Assembly (NCBI RefSeq): GCF_012933445.1 | Contig: NZ_JABBNC010000002.1 | Span: 1-64,000 of the forward strand | Reading direction: 5' to 3' | Length of the DNA stretch: 64,000 nt | From: Actinoplanes sp. TBRC 11911 | GTDB taxonomy: Bacteria > Actinomycetota > Actinomycetes > Mycobacteriales > Micromonosporaceae | Shown here: piece by piece, positions 50,941 through 60,756 of the stretch | Position numbering within the stretch: the stretch's first letter is position 1 | How the letters are laid out: the number at the start of each line of letters is the position of its first letter | Program-made: the position numbers and the translations under genes | Notes under the pieces: generated by a model | Seen by the model: only the letters and a program-made list of their open reading frames with translations | Database searches by the model: none | What the model was told of the DNA's origin: nothing

Positions 50941-52500
50941 ATGTCGCGATTGGCGCAACTCGGCATAGCGAAGCGGCTGACCCTGATCGTGGTCACCGGC
51001 GCGGTGGCACTCGCCGCCATGGCGGTCATCGCGCTCATCGGCCAGGACCGGCTGGCCGATCAAGGCTCCTTGGTGTCCCGGCTGCAGAGCGGTCTCGCCG
51101 CGCTCAACCACCTGGACACCCGGCAGAGCGAACTCAAGGTGGACGCCTTCCGGGCGGCCCTCGGCCAGGACGTCACCCAGGACGTCGAGGACGACGTGCA
51201 GTCGTCCACCGAGGCGGCGGACGCGGTCGTCGCCGCTAACATGCCGGAGAACTTCGCGTCGGCGTTCGCGAAGTACCGCCCGGACTTCGTCGACTTCAGC
51301 GCCTTCATCAAAGACTTCGCCGCCGCCGCGAAGGCCGACGTGCGCTCGGTGTCCGGACGGCTCGGCGAGATCAACGAGCGCAACCACGTCACCGACGACG
51401 AGCTCGGCGGACTCGTGGACCAGGTGAGCGCCGCCGTCGCCCAGGAGGAGCGCGACATGGCCGCGACGATCCGGTCGACGAGGCTGCTCTCGGCCGGCAT
51501 CGCGCTGGCCGGTCTCGCCCTGCTGATCCTGCTGGCCGTCCCGCTGGCCCGCTCGATCCTGCGGCCGGTGCGCACGCTGGGCACCGTGATCGAACGGCTC
51601 GCCCAGGGCGACCTCACCGGCCGCAGCGGCATCACCAGCCGCGACGAGCTCGGTCGCATGGCGTCCGGCCTGGACCACGCGCTCGACGCGATCCGCGGAT
51701 CGCTGGACACCATCGGCCGCAACGCGGACGCGCTCGCCGCCGCGGCCGGCGAGCTGTCCGCGGTGGCCGGCCAGATCGCCGAGGCGGCCGCGAACACCGA
51801 CCGGCAGACCTCGTCGGCGTCGGCCGAGGCCGAGGAGATCGCCCGCAACGTGCACTCGGTGGCGGCCGGTTCGGAACAGATGGGGCTGTCGATCCGGGAG
51901 ATCTCGCAGAACACCAGTGAGGCCGCGAAGATCGCCGGGGTCGCGGTGGCCGAGGCGGCCCGGGCCACCGACACGATCCGCCAGCTCGGCGACTCGTCGA
52001 GCGAGATCGGCAACGTGATCAAGCTGATCACCTCGATCGCCGAGCAGACGAACCTGCTCGCGCTGAACGCGACCATCGAGGCCGCGCGGGCCGGCGAGGC
52101 GGGCAAGGGGTTCGCGGTGGTCGCCAGCGAGGTCAAGGATCTCGCGCAGGAGACCGCGAAGGCGACCGAGGACATCGGCACCCGGGTCACCGCGATCCAG
52201 CAGGACACCGGCGGGGCGGTCGAGGTGATCTCGCGGATCTCCGAGGTGATCGCGCAGATCAACGACTTCCAGACGACGATCGCCTCGGCCGTCGAGGAAC
52301 AGACCGCCACCACCGGCGAGATGAGCCGCAGCATCGCCGAGGTCGCCAACGGCTCGGCCCGGATCGCGAACAACATCGCCGATGTCGCCTCGGCCAGCGC
52401 CACCTCGGTGCAGGGCGTCGAGCAGACCCGTACGGCGTCGAGCGATGTCGCCCGCACCGCCGACGAGCTGCGGCACCTCGTCGGCGCCTTCCGTCTCTAA
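50941..52500 (+). CDS. Methyl-accepting chemotaxis protein
   Basis: 519 aa. TM1 is at about 12-33, an extracytoplasmic four-helix-type sensor at about 34-178, and TM2 at about 180-203. The HAMP domain (about 205-257) contains VIERLAQGDLTGRSGITSRDELG. The signalling domain has the hairpin tip IAEQTNLLALNATIEAARAG with EAGKGFAVVASEVKDLAQE. The C-terminus LRHLVGAFRL has no CheR-docking pentapeptide. The ligand is unknown. It is the only receptor in the window. Confidence 0.95.
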   Translation: MSRLAQLGIAKRLTLIVVTGAVALAAMAVIALIGQDRLADQGSLVSRLQSGLAALNHLDTRQSELKVDAFRAALGQDVTQDVEDDVQSSTEAADAVVAANMPENFASAFAKYRPDFVDFSAFIKDFAAAAKADVRSVSGRLGEINERNHVTDDELGGLVDQVSAAVAQEERDMAATIRSTRLLSAGIALAGLALLILLAVPLARSILRPVRTLGTVIERLAQGDLTGRSGITSRDELGRMASGLDHALDAIRGSLDTIGRNADALAAAAGELSAVAGQIAEAAANTDRQTSSASAEAEEIARNVHSVAAGSEQMGLSIREISQNTSEAAKIAGVAVAEAARATDTIRQLGDSSSEIGNVIKLITSIAEQTNLLALNATIEAARAGEAGKGFAVVASEVKDLAQETAKATEDIGTRVTAIQQDTGGAVEVISRISEVIAQINDFQTTIASAVEEQTATTGEMSRSIAEVANGSARIANNIADVASASATSVQGVEQTRTASSDVARTADELRHLVGAFRL

Positions 52501-52526
52501 CCGGACTGCACCCGTGGCGGACCAGC

Positions 52527-52534
52527 GCCGATAA
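52527..52534 (+). promoter_or_regulatory. Sigma-28-like -10 (GCCGATAA) before the PHP gene
   Basis: GCCGATAA is the classical sigma-28 -10 sequence, 60 bp upstream of the PHP gene start. The -35 is poor (CTGC, 17 bp upstream). It could place the PHP gene in the motility regulon. Confidence 0.35.
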
Positions 52535-52594
52535 CGCGGCGACCGCACTCTCTTGCCAGACGGGAAGTTCCCGTCCCTGAGCCGGGGAGTACTC

Positions 52595-53317
52595 GTGGGC
52601 GCTGAGCAGGACACGTTCACCGCGCTGGACCTGAGCGTGGACGCGCACGTGCACACCGGCTTCGCCGCGGGGCGGGACAGCGTCGGCGTGATCGTCGCGG
52701 CCGCCGACCAGGCCGGGCTCCGCTCGCTCACCTTCGCCGACCAGGTCGGTCCGGACACCGCGTGGCTGCCCGCGCTCGCCGACGCCGTCCGCCGGGCCCA
52801 GCGGCGTACCGAGATGACCCTGCGGGTCGCCGCCGAGGTCGAGGTCGTCCGGCCGGACGGCTGGCTCGACTGGCCGGCCGATCTGAGCAGCCTGGAGGCC
52901 GTCTCGGTCGCCGTCTCCCACCTGCCGCTCGGCCTCGAGATCCTGAACGTGCGCGAGGTACGCGCGATGCTTGCGACCGGCGAGCTGACCCCGGCCGCCG
53001 TCGCCGAGAACCTGGTCACCGCCACGATCAACGGCATCGAGCGAGCTTCCCGGTACGCCCCGGCCCAGCTCGCCCGTCCGTTCGGCCTGCTCGCTCAGGT
53101 CGGCCTGGACGACACCGTGCTGACCGCCGAGCTGATCGGCGCGCTCGCCACGGCCTGCCGCGAGACCGGTGCGCTCGTGGAGATCAGCGAGGCGTGGCGC
53201 TGTCCGTCCGCGCGGGTCGTCGCGACGCTGCGTGAAGCACACGTGGCTCTCGTGCCCGCGAGTGACGCCCGGTACGCGGCCGAAGTGGGCCGCTGGCAGT
53301 ACCTGCTCCGCGTCTGA
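52595..53317 (+). CDS. PHP-domain metal-dependent hydrolase-like protein
   Basis: 240 aa from GTG 52595, which has GGGGAG 5 bp upstream; a TTG at 52553 is an alternative. The PHP pattern is visible: DAHVHTGFAAGRDS (first metal motif), FADQVGPDT and AAEVEVV; later SEAWRCPS and PASDARYAAEVG replace the usual final motif. The family includes histidinol phosphatase and DNA polymerase III PHP domains. Substrate unknown. It follows the receptor gene. Confidence 0.75.
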   Translation: MGAEQDTFTALDLSVDAHVHTGFAAGRDSVGVIVAAADQAGLRSLTFADQVGPDTAWLPALADAVRRAQRRTEMTLRVAAEVEVVRPDGWLDWPADLSSLEAVSVAVSHLPLGLEILNVREVRAMLATGELTPAAVAENLVTATINGIERASRYAPAQLARPFGLLAQVGLDDTVLTAELIGALATACRETGALVEISEAWRCPSARVVATLREAHVALVPASDARYAAEVGRWQYLLRV

Positions 53318-53393
53318 CGGAAACCAAACGCGAAGAGTAATCATCTCCGTACTCTCGGTCTTGCCAAGCCTCACGACGGCAGGGAGAGATGCG

Positions 53394-54179
53394 ATGAGCA
53401 TGGTTCAGCAGGCCATCGAGGTGAGTGCGCCGCTGCACACGGTGTACGAACAACTCGCCGCGTTCGAGAACTACCCGAGCTTCATGAGCGGCGTCGAAGA
53501 GGTCACGGCGATCGGCCAGGACCAGACACATTGGATCATGAACCTGGACGGGAAGCGCCGCGAGTTCGACGCGAAAATAAACGAACGTTCGCTCGACGAA
53601 CGGGTCTCCTGGTCGACCGTGGACGGCCCGCTGCTGGCCGAGACGATCACGGTGCGTCCGCTGGGCGAGACCAAGACGCAGGTGGTGGCCCAGCTCGAGG
53701 CGGACATCGCGTTTCTCATGCCCAGCGACCGGCACGGTCAGGCATCGCTGACCAAGCGGCTCAAGGCCGATCTGACCACGTTCAAGGGTCTCGTCGAACG
53801 CGGCGCGCTGGGTGGCGCCAGCACCAAGCAGCTGCCCTCGCCGGCGTCGGTGGCGGCCCGGATCCGCAACAAGCCGGCCCACCCGGGCGCGGGCTGGGGA
53901 ACCAGCGCGGCCGAGCGCAGCAACGCCAGCCCGGCCAACCTGCCGCACCACGACATGACGGCCCAGCAGATGGGCACGAACGTGGACATCACCACCGCGC
54001 CCGGCATCCGGAGCGCGCACGACCTGGACAACGTCCTGGCCCCCGGCCGCCGGATCGCGAAGGCCGGCCCGGTCCGCGGTGGTGCCGGAAAGGCGCGGAT
54101 GGGCGGCCGGAGCGACGCGCGGGACGCCTGGGGCGACGGCATGATCAACGAGGAGGACCGCGGCAGCTCCGGCCGCTAG
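53394..54179 (+). CDS. SRPBCC-family (polyketide cyclase/START-like) protein with disordered tail
   Basis: 261 aa from ATG 53394 (AGGGAGAG upstream). The SRPBCC fold covers 1-135: VQQAIEVSAPLHTVYEQLAAFENYPSFMSGVEEV is diagnostic of the coenzyme Q-binding/cyclase-like group. The C-terminal 120 residues are Gly/Arg/Ala-rich and likely disordered. It probably binds a hydrophobic ligand; function unknown. It ends one base before the convergent histidine kinase gene. Confidence 0.8.
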   Translation: MSMVQQAIEVSAPLHTVYEQLAAFENYPSFMSGVEEVTAIGQDQTHWIMNLDGKRREFDAKINERSLDERVSWSTVDGPLLAETITVRPLGETKTQVVAQLEADIAFLMPSDRHGQASLTKRLKADLTTFKGLVERGALGGASTKQLPSPASVAARIRNKPAHPGAGWGTSAAERSNASPANLPHHDMTAQQMGTNVDITTAPGIRSAHDLDNVLAPGRRIAKAGPVRGGAGKARMGGRSDARDAWGDGMINEEDRGSSGR

Positions 54180-54884
54180 TCACACGTGCGCGGCCGCCCA
54201 GCAGACGATCAGCTTCGCGCCGTGGGGCTCGGCATGCTCGTAACGCACCGAGCCCCCGTTCGCCTCGACCAGGTGCCGGACGATGAACAGACCCAGGCCG
54301 GCGCCGCGCTTGAGCCGGTCGAACGGGCTCGGTAGGAGATCCTCCGGGAGGCCCGGGCCGCGGTCACTGACGGTCAGCTCAACCATGTCGTCGCGCCGCA
54401 ACGCGCGTACGGCAATGGGGGGTTTGCCGTAGGTCTCGGCGTTGGCCAGCAGGTTCTGCAGCACCGCCAGCAGGTGGGCGCGGTCGGCCAGCGCGGACAG
54501 GTCCTCGTCGATCTCGATGACCACGTCGCCGGACGCCACCGTCCGGACCGCCTCCAGCAGCGGCACCGGGGCCCGGCGTGCCGCGACCGCGCGCGGATCC
54601 AGGCGGAACAGCATCTGCAGGTCGTTCATCATCTTGATCAGACGCTGCGTGTTCCGGTCGATCTTCTGAGCCAATTCCAGCCGTACGTCGTCCGGCAGCT
54701 CATTCCAGTCGCCGGTCAGCAGCTCCGCGAGACTGGCGATCGAGCTGATCGGCTGCGCCACGTCGTGCGTGAGCATCGAGGTGAGATCGTTCTTGAACGT
54801 GAGAGCGGCCTCGAGCCGGGCATTCTCCGCGCGCAGACGCTCGTGGCCCGGCTCGGGCTCGGGGAACCGCCCCACGATTCGCAC
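54180..54884 (-). CDS. Cytosolic sensor histidine kinase
   Basis: 234 aa, no sensor or membrane domain. A short coiled coil (about 14-32) is followed by HisKA with His40 in SMLTHDVAQPISSIASLAELL. HATPase_c has NLLANAETYG (N box), SDRGPGLPED (G1) and GAGLGLFIVRHLVE (G2). It is an orphan kinase; the single-receiver protein at 55444-55836 is the nearest candidate partner. The input signal must come from protein partners. Confidence 0.88.
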   Translation of the reverse strand: MRIVGRFPEPEPGHERLRAENARLEAALTFKNDLTSMLTHDVAQPISSIASLAELLTGDWNELPDDVRLELAQKIDRNTQRLIKMMNDLQMLFRLDPRAVAARRAPVPLLEAVRTVASGDVVIEIDEDLSALADRAHLLAVLQNLLANAETYGKPPIAVRALRRDDMVELTVSDRGPGLPEDLLPSPFDRLKRGAGLGLFIVRHLVEANGGSVRYEHAEPHGAKLIVCWAAAHV

Positions 54885-54941
54885 ATAAGCCCCTCACTGG
54901 CGGAGAAGCCGAGCATAACGCGACGAATGCGGGTCAAGCGG

Positions 54942-55154
54942 TCACTTGCCCGCCCAGTCGAACCCGTCCTCGAGAACGATGCGGGCGCCCACGCCCAGGA
55001 TCTCCTCGCGCAGCTTGTTGGCGTGGTGGCCGCAGAACGCCAGCTCGCCGCCGCTCGCCAGGGTGACCTCGAGCTTGGCGGCGGCGCTGCAGCGGTCGCA
55101 GCGCTCGTCGAGCGAGGAAGCGGTGGTGATCTCGGGCGACACCAGGGCGGTCAT
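54942..55154 (-). CDS. DUF7455-type small zinc-ribbon-like protein
   Basis: 70 aa. CDRC and later CGHHANKL form a Cys2-Cys/His arrangement that probably binds zinc. This kind of small protein is widespread in actinobacteria and of unknown role. GGAG precedes the ATG. It is monocistronic between the kinase and receiver genes. Confidence 0.8.
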   Translation of the reverse strand: MTALVSPEITTASSLDERCDRCSAAAKLEVTLASGGELAFCGHHANKLREEILGVGARIVLEDGFDWAGK

Positions 55155-55443
55155 ATCGCTCTCCTTGCTCGGTGACGGCGTCAGCGGTTCTGACAGCGGG
55201 TAGATCGGTTCTCGCCGGGGGGATCCTTAGCCTTCCCCTCGATCTTCCGGGGCGGTGGCACCGTGTCGAGGGCGTTGCAACCCAGGTGCAACCAGCTTTT
55301 GCAATTCCCCGGGCGGCCTCCGGTATGCCCGCCGGGCGATGTACGCCGAACCACACCCGGAGCAACCTCGCGCCGATAGCGTGAATCGCGAGTGGGCCGG
55401 GACGTCGTGGCCCATCGGCACCACGCTCACCGCAGGAGGACCC

Positions 55444-55836
55444 ATGTCGCAGGAGTCCGCTTCCGAGGCGCGCCCCACCGTCCTGGTCGTCGACGACGAG
55501 GAGGACCTGCGCGACATCATCCACCGGATGCTCCAGCGTCGCGGCTTCGACACCCTGATCGCGGGCGACTCCCAGGAGGCCATCACGGTGCTCCGCGACC
55601 ACCCCGGCAAGATCGACATCCTGGTCACCGACCTCGGCCTGCCGGGCGTCTCCGGCGGCGAGCTGTCCCGCGCGGCCACCGAGGTGCGCCCGGACATGCA
55701 CGTCATCTACATCTCCGGGCTGCCCAAGGACATGGCGGTCGCCGAGGGCCTGATCGACGAGGACGCGCTGCTGGTGAAGAAGCCGTTCAGCAGCGAGTCG
55801 TTGCTGACGGCGCTGCGCTCCATCGCCGGCGCCTGA
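55444..55836 (+). CDS. Single-domain response regulator
   Basis: 130 aa from ATG with AGGAGG upstream. The receiver has VVDDEEDLR, acceptor Asp in ILVTDLGLPGVSG, YISG and LLVKKPF. There is no output domain. It may receive phosphate from the orphan kinase at 54180 or a hybrid kinase elsewhere. Confidence 0.88.
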   Translation: MSQESASEARPTVLVVDDEEDLRDIIHRMLQRRGFDTLIAGDSQEAITVLRDHPGKIDILVTDLGLPGVSGGELSRAATEVRPDMHVIYISGLPKDMAVAEGLIDEDALLVKKPFSSESLLTALRSIAGA

Positions 55837-55861
55837 CCTCTCCAGCTTTACGGCTCCAGCT

Positions 55862-56611
55862 TTACGGCCAGGGGACCGTCATCTCGCCGCGGCGCCAGCG
55901 GGCCGGGCCGTCCAGCACCGTCCAGCCCTCGTCGCGCATCCGGCGCACCGCGGCCATCCACCGCTGCCGCGGACCGAACGGGGTGGCCTCGCTCTCCCAC
56001 GCCCGGCCCAGCGCGCTCAGCAGATCGTGCACCGGATGGCCGGGCACGTTGTGGTGGATCAGCGCCTTCGGCAGCCGCTCGGCGAACGTCGCCGGATGGT
56101 CCAGATCGGACAGTCGCGCCGACAGCGTCAGCGTCGACGGTTCCCCGTCGGTGACCACCGCCCAGGTCGCGATGCGGCCCAGCTCGTCGCAGGTGCCCTC
56201 GACCAGCAGCGCGCCGGTCGCGGTCATCTGCCGCCAGGCCGCGTCGACCTCGTCCTCGGGGTACTGCCGCAGCACGTTGAACGCGCGAACCACCACGGGC
56301 GTCAGGCCGGCGAGTTCGAATCCGCCCCGGCGGAACTCCAGGTGCGGCGGATCGGCGTACGGCTGGGCGTCGTGGACGCGTACCGGATCAATCTCGAGAC
56401 CGACCACCGTGACGTCCGGGCGGACGGACGCCGCCAGGCGGCTGTGGAGTTCCACGGCCGTGACCGGCGTCGCGCCGTAACCCAGGTCGATGACCATGGG
56501 TTGCGCTGATCGCATCAGCAGATTCCCGCAGCGGTACGCGATGAAGTTGTCGACGCGACGCAACCGATTGGGGTTGGTCGTCCCCCGGGTGATCGCGCCG
56601 ACAATTCTCAC
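55862..56611 (-). CDS. SAM-dependent methyltransferase-like protein
   Basis: 249 aa from GTG directly after the SDR stop, so cotranscribed with it. Motif I VIDLGYGATPVTAVEL (about 41-56) and an acidic end of strand 2 (VVGLEIDPVRV) suggest a class I methyltransferase fold. Substrate unknown; it is conserved in position next to mshA-type loci in some actinobacteria as far as I recall, without firm evidence. Confidence 0.65.
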   Translation of the reverse strand: MRIVGAITRGTTNPNRLRRVDNFIAYRCGNLLMRSAQPMVIDLGYGATPVTAVELHSRLAASVRPDVTVVGLEIDPVRVHDAQPYADPPHLEFRRGGFELAGLTPVVVRAFNVLRQYPEDEVDAAWRQMTATGALLVEGTCDELGRIATWAVVTDGEPSTLTLSARLSDLDHPATFAERLPKALIHHNVPGHPVHDLLSALGRAWESEATPFGPRQRWMAAVRRMRDEGWTVLDGPARWRRGEMTVPWP

Positions 56612-57367
56612 TCAGCTCTCCCGGTGAACCTTGTGCTGGGCCGCCTGGGCGAGCGGGCGGACCACCAGGCGGTCGATGTTGACGTGGTGTGGACGGGTCG
56701 CCGCGAACACGATGAGGTCGGCGATGTCCTCGGCCGTCAGCGGTTCCTTGACGCCCTGGTAGACCGCGTCCGCGCGGGCCTGGTCGCCGCCGAACCGCTT
56801 GAGCGAGAACTCGTCGGTGCGGACCATGCCCGGGTCGATCTCGATCACCCGGACCGGCTTTCCGACGATCTCCAGGCGAAGTGTCCCGACCAGGGCGGTC
56901 TGCGCGTGTTTGGCCGCCACATAACCCCCGCCGCCCTCGTACGGGACGAACGCCGCCGTCGACCCTACCGTCACGATCGTGCCGTTGCCGCTCGCGATTA
57001 ACGCCGGCATCAGCGCCTTTGTCGTCCGGAGCGTGCCGAGGACGTTCACGTCGAACATCCATTGCCAGTCCTCGACCGAGCCGACCTCGATCTCGTCGAG
57101 ACCGGCCGCCCCGCCCGCGTTGTTGACCAGCAGCGTGAGCGGGCCGTCCAGCCCCGCCACCACCTCGGCCAGCCGGGCCACCGACTCGTCCGAGGTCACG
57201 TCGGTTTCGACAGCCGTCGCGGACGATCCGATCTCCTTGACGAGCTCCGACAGACGGTCGGTGCGGCGGGCCGCCGCGATCACGTGGAAGCCTTGGGAGG
57301 CGAGCATTCGGGCGGTGGCCGCGCCGATTCCACTCGATGCTCCGGTCACGACTGCGTAGTTCACCAT
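56612..57367 (-). CDS. Short-chain dehydrogenase/reductase
   Basis: 251 aa. The cofactor motif VTGASSGIGAATA is at about 7-19, with NNAGG at about 83. The active site Ser (VGSTAAF), Tyr and Lys (GGGYVAAKHA) are all present, as is the following DPGMVRTDEF. Arg residues after beta-2 (AARRTDRL) favour NADP(H). It resembles serine 3-dehydrogenase/YdfG-type SDRs. Substrate unknown. Upstream in-frame sequence to 57460 is not used. Confidence 0.9.
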   Translation of the reverse strand: MVNYAVVTGASSGIGAATARMLASQGFHVIAAARRTDRLSELVKEIGSSATAVETDVTSDESVARLAEVVAGLDGPLTLLVNNAGGAAGLDEIEVGSVEDWQWMFDVNVLGTLRTTKALMPALIASGNGTIVTVGSTAAFVPYEGGGGYVAAKHAQTALVGTLRLEIVGKPVRVIEIDPGMVRTDEFSLKRFGGDQARADAVYQGVKEPLTAEDIADLIVFAATRPHHVNIDRLVVRPLAQAAQHKVHRES

Positions 57368-57498
57368 CGCTCCATCTTTGCGGATGACATGTGTCACCAC
57401 GGGAACGAGGCATGGTGGTTCAGACGCTTCGCAAGGGGAAGATTGACAAGGACGTAACAAGTTAATGTGTGTTTTCCCCCACTTCGAGAGGATTAGTC

Positions 57499-58779
57499 GT
57501 GGCTGACTGGCCGACCCCGCGGCGCATCGCCACCCTTTCGGTTCACACTTCCCCCTTGGAACAACCGGGCATCGGCGACGCCGGCGGCATGAACGTCTAC
57601 ATCGTCGAGGTATCGAAACGGCTGGCCCGCCGCGGCGTCGAGGTGGAGATCTTCACCCGGGCGACGCGCAGTGGCCTTCCCAAGGTCGTCGAAATGGAAC
57701 CGGGCGTCCTGGTGCGTCACGTGACCGCCGGGCCGTTCGAGGGCCTGAGCAAGGAAGATCTTCCGGCTCAGCTGTGCGCCTTCACCAACGGCGTGTTGCG
57801 TGCCGAGGCCGCCCGCCCGCCGGGCTACTACGACCTCATCCACTCGCATTACTGGCTTTCCGGACAGGTCGGCTGGCTCGCCCGCGAGCGGTGGGGCGTC
57901 GCGCACGTGCACACCGCGCACACTCTGGCGAAGGTGAAGAACCGGCTGATCGCCGACGGGGACCGGCCCGAGCCCAAGGCCCGCGTGATCGGCGAGGAGC
58001 AGGTGATCGCGGAATCCGACCGGCTGGTGGCGAACACCCGGTTCGAGGCGCAGGACCTCGTCTACCACTACGGCGCCGACCCGACCCGTACGACAGTGGT
58101 CCAGCCCGGTGTCGACCTCGACCGGTTCCGTCCCGGCCCGTCTGACCGGGACCGGCTCGGCCTGCCGCCCACCGGCGCGATCATCGCGTTCGTCGGCCGC
58201 ATCCAGCCGCTCAAGGCGCCGGACGTGCTGGTCTCCGCGCTGGCCGTGATGAAAGCGACCACGTCCAGCGACGCGACGCTGGTGATCTGCGGCGGGCCCA
58301 GCGGCAGCGGCCTGGAACGGCCGTCCGCGCTGATGGAACTGGCGGCGTCGCTCGGCGTCAGCGACTCGGTGGTCTTCCTGCCGCCGCAATGCGCCGACAA
58401 CCTGGCCGCGCTCTACCGCACCGCCGACCTGGTCGCGGTCCCGTCGTACAACGAATCGTTCGGGCTGGTCGCGCTCGAGGCCCAGGCGTGCGGCACCCCG
58501 GTCGTGGCGGCGTCGGTCGGCGGCCTGGTCACCGCGGTCCAGGACGGCACCAGCGGCGTGCTCGTCGACGGGCACGATCCGCGTGAGTGGGCCCGCGTGC
58601 TGGCCAAGCTGATCGAGGCACCCCGGCTGCGCCGGCTGCTGTCCAAGGGGGCCGTGGCGCACGCCACCGAGTTCTCCTGGGACCGCACGGCCGACGGCTT
58701 GATCCAGGTCTACGGTGAGGCGATGACCGAGCGCCGCGCCATGATCGCGGCCCGCCTGGAGAAGTGCTACGCATGGTGA
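57499..58779 (+). CDS. mshA: D-inositol-3-phosphate glycosyltransferase MshA
   Basis: 426 aa, GT4 family. N-terminal [26 protein letters not shown] is diagnostic of MshA, with [12 protein letters not shown] and [11 protein letters not shown] following. The C-terminal nucleotide-sugar domain has [14 protein letters not shown] and [23 protein letters not shown] (EX7E motif). It makes the first committed step of mycothiol synthesis, from UDP-GlcNAc and inositol-3-phosphate. GAGAGG lies 7 bp before GTG 57499; GTG 57469 is an alternative. Confidence 0.95.
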   Translation: MADWPTPRRIATLSVHTSPLEQPGIGDAGGMNVYIVEVSKRLARRGVEVEIFTRATRSGLPKVVEMEPGVLVRHVTAGPFEGLSKEDLPAQLCAFTNGVLRAEAARPPGYYDLIHSHYWLSGQVGWLARERWGVAHVHTAHTLAKVKNRLIADGDRPEPKARVIGEEQVIAESDRLVANTRFEAQDLVYHYGADPTRTTVVQPGVDLDRFRPGPSDRDRLGLPPTGAIIAFVGRIQPLKAPDVLVSALAVMKATTSSDATLVICGGPSGSGLERPSALMELAASLGVSDSVVFLPPQCADNLAALYRTADLVAVPSYNESFGLVALEAQACGTPVVAASVGGLVTAVQDGTSGVLVDGHDPREWARVLAKLIEAPRLRRLLSKGAVAHATEFSWDRTADGLIQVYGEAMTERRAMIAARLEKCYAW

Positions 58780-59255
58780 CCGAGTTGATCGAGCGGGTCC
58801 TCACCGACCGCGAGCTGGAGTGGGAACGCACCGGCCCGGACGCGTACGTGGTGACCCTGCCCGGCACCCACAAGCTCAAGACCGCGGTGAACCTGATCCT
58901 CGGCGAGCACGCGCTGCGCATCGAGGCGTTCGTGATGCGCCACCCGGACGAACGGCACGAAGAGCTCTGGGCGTGGATGCTGCGGCACAACGCCCGCATG
59001 TACGGCGTCTCGTTCTCCATCGACACCGTCGGCGACGTCTACCTCACCGGCCGCGTCTCGATCAAAAGCCTCGACGAGGACGAGCTCGACCGTTTGCTGG
59101 GGGCGGTTCTCACGTACGCCGACGAGTCGTTCGACACGATGCTGGAGATCGGATTCGGATCGTCAATCCGGCGCGAGTGGGAATGGCGGGTCAAACGCGG
59201 CGAATCGCTGGCCAATCTTCAAGCTTTCAAGCATCTGGCACCACCCGCCTCCTGA
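58773..59255 (+). CDS. YbjN-domain protein downstream of mshA
   Basis: 160 aa from ATG 58773, overlapping the mshA stop by seven bases. The YbjN/type III secretion chaperone-like fold is suggested by [27 protein letters not shown], then [23 protein letters not shown]. In actinobacteria a YbjN gene commonly follows mshA. Function unknown. Confidence 0.85.
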   Translation: MVTELIERVLTDRELEWERTGPDAYVVTLPGTHKLKTAVNLILGEHALRIEAFVMRHPDERHEELWAWMLRHNARMYGVSFSIDTVGDVYLTGRVSIKSLDEDELDRLLGAVLTYADESFDTMLEIGFGSSIRREWEWRVKRGESLANLQAFKHLAPPAS

Positions 59256-59760
59256 ACGCCGCCGTTCCTCAATACCTGTTACCCATCAATGAAAATGTCC
59301 GTCTGGGGGAGCCCGGATGAGGGAGTCGTCATCCGCCGATCGGCCAGATGTCGGTGACTGTGACGGTCCAGACAGATGGCGGACAGCCAAGTGCCTTGTG
59401 AGGGTTGACCGGCCCAACTAGCGTAATCAATGGACGCCGAACCGTTAGTTCGGGGAACTGGTTGGCCAGCGATGGTCACCGCGGTCGGCGTTTGGGGACG
59501 GGTGGCATATGCCGTTGGGGGACGGCGCGACCCGAGACCGGCGGTTAGTGCGGGCGACGCCTATGGGGATGGGCGTCGTCCGCCGCCGCCGGCGCGAGAG
59601 TGCAGGGGCCGCGTGTCCGCGGAAAGCGCGGACCGTGGCCCTCTCTTCATTTCTGCCCGGGGGGCCGAGCCCCCTGGAACCCCACGATGTTGTGGTTGGC
59701 CTTGGCGGGTTGGTTGCGGTTTTTCCGGGGCTTCGCCCTCGCGACCAAAACCGCAACCCC
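59256..59760. other. Intergenic region, no supported gene
   Basis: Short ORFs here lack start signals and family patterns. A GC-rich hairpin GGGGGGCCGAGCCCCC lies near 59659-59674. Nothing else can be assigned. Confidence 0.5.
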
Positions 59761-60010
59761 CGCGATGCCGCAACGCCGCGATCCGCCGACCCCACAACCC
59801 CGCAACGCCGTGATCCCGCGATGCCGCGGTCCCGCAACGCCGTGATCCCGCAACGCCGTGATCCCGCAACGCCGTGATCCCGCAACGCCGTGATCCCGCA
59901 ACGCCGTGATCCCGCGATGCCGATGCCGCGGTCCCGCAACGCCGTGACCCCGCAACGCCGTGATCCCGCAACGCCGTGACCCCGCGATGCCGTGATCCCG
60001 GGGTCCCGCG
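59760..60010. repeat. 16-bp tandem repeat array
   Basis: The unit CGCAACGCCGTGATCC, with variants CGCGATGCCG and GCCGTGACCC, is repeated about 13-15 times, with a run of near-identical units around 59835-59915. It resembles no CRISPR array because no unique spacers separate the units. Degenerate copies continue to about 60300. A long minus-strand ORF across it is a repeat artefact. Confidence 0.9.
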
Positions 60011-60325
60011 GCGCGCGCGCCCGCAGCCGCACGAACGCCATGCGCCGGCGCACCAACCCCCGCGAGCCCGTATCCCCGTGATCCGGTGACGCGCGAGCCC
60101 GCAACCGCCCGCGCCGGCTACCCCGCGATTCCGCAACGCGGCAACGCGGCAACGCGGTTGCGATCCCGCGACGGCGCGAGCCGGCAACTGCGAGAACGCC
60201 ATAGCCGCGCGAGCTCACCAACCGCGCGATCCCGCAACCCGTGATCCGGCGACGCGCGAGCCCACAACCGCGCGCCCAGCGATCCCGCAACGCTGCGATT
60301 TCGCGAGCCGGCAACCGCGCGAGCC

Positions 60326-60437
60326 GGCAGCCGTGAGTTGGCAGCCGTGAGTTGGCAGCCGTGAGTTGGCAGCCGTGAGTTGGCAGCCGTGAGTTGGCAG
60401 CCGTGAGTTGGCAGCCGTGAGTTGGCAGCCGTGAGTC
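60326..60437. repeat. 14-bp tandem repeat, 8 copies
   Basis: The unit GGCAGCCGTGAGTT is repeated eight times with only the last base of the eighth differing. The 14-bp unit is out of step with codons, so it is not coding. Confidence 0.95.
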
Positions 60438-60623
60438 GGCAACCCGGTGATTCGGTGAACCCGCAAAGCGCGCGAAGCCCTTGAGTCGGCGCGGCCGTGT
60501 CGGCGGGTTAGGCGGTGGTGCCGGAAGAGCGCGGCCGTGGCGTTGTTCTTGAAGGCGTTCGTCGCATGCGGTCGGTCATCGGCTGCGACGCATCCGATTC
60601 CGGGGCCGCAGTCGGATTTTCGC

Positions 60624-60670
60624 GACCTTGGAGACTTATGGCTCGTATATGGGCGTAACTCTCCAAGGTC
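60624..60670. repeat. Third copy of the hairpin core, inverted
   Basis: GACCTTGGAG (60624-60633) pairs with CTCCAAGGTC (60661-60670). The loop TATGGCTCGTATATGGGCGT is the reverse complement of the loop at 32718-32737 with two changes. Only the hairpin and near flanks are shared; the rest of the 670-bp element is not clearly present. Confidence 0.75.
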
Positions 60671-60720
60671 TCGACATTGGGCGCTAAACCCGTCGTACAA
60701 AAGCCGCTTAGGCCGACAAA

Positions 60721-60745
60721 ACGACCGTCCAGAGAGGACGGTCGT
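60721..60745 (-). terminator. Hairpin with downstream T-run on the minus strand
   Basis: ACGACCGTCC (60721-60730) pairs perfectly with GGACGGTCGT (60736-60745). On the minus strand it is followed by TTTTGTCGG. It could terminate transcription coming from the MFS genes. Confidence 0.5.
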
Positions 60746-60756
60746 CCACCATGCGG

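Noticed and set aside
59760..60010. Possible CRISPR array
   Set aside because: Units of 16 bp follow each other without unique spacers and no cas genes are present; it is a plain tandem repeat.
59445..60314. Long minus-strand ORF of about 290 codons
   Set aside because: It is open only because the 16-bp repeat lacks stops in that frame; Arg/Gly/Cys periodic translation, no start signal, no family.
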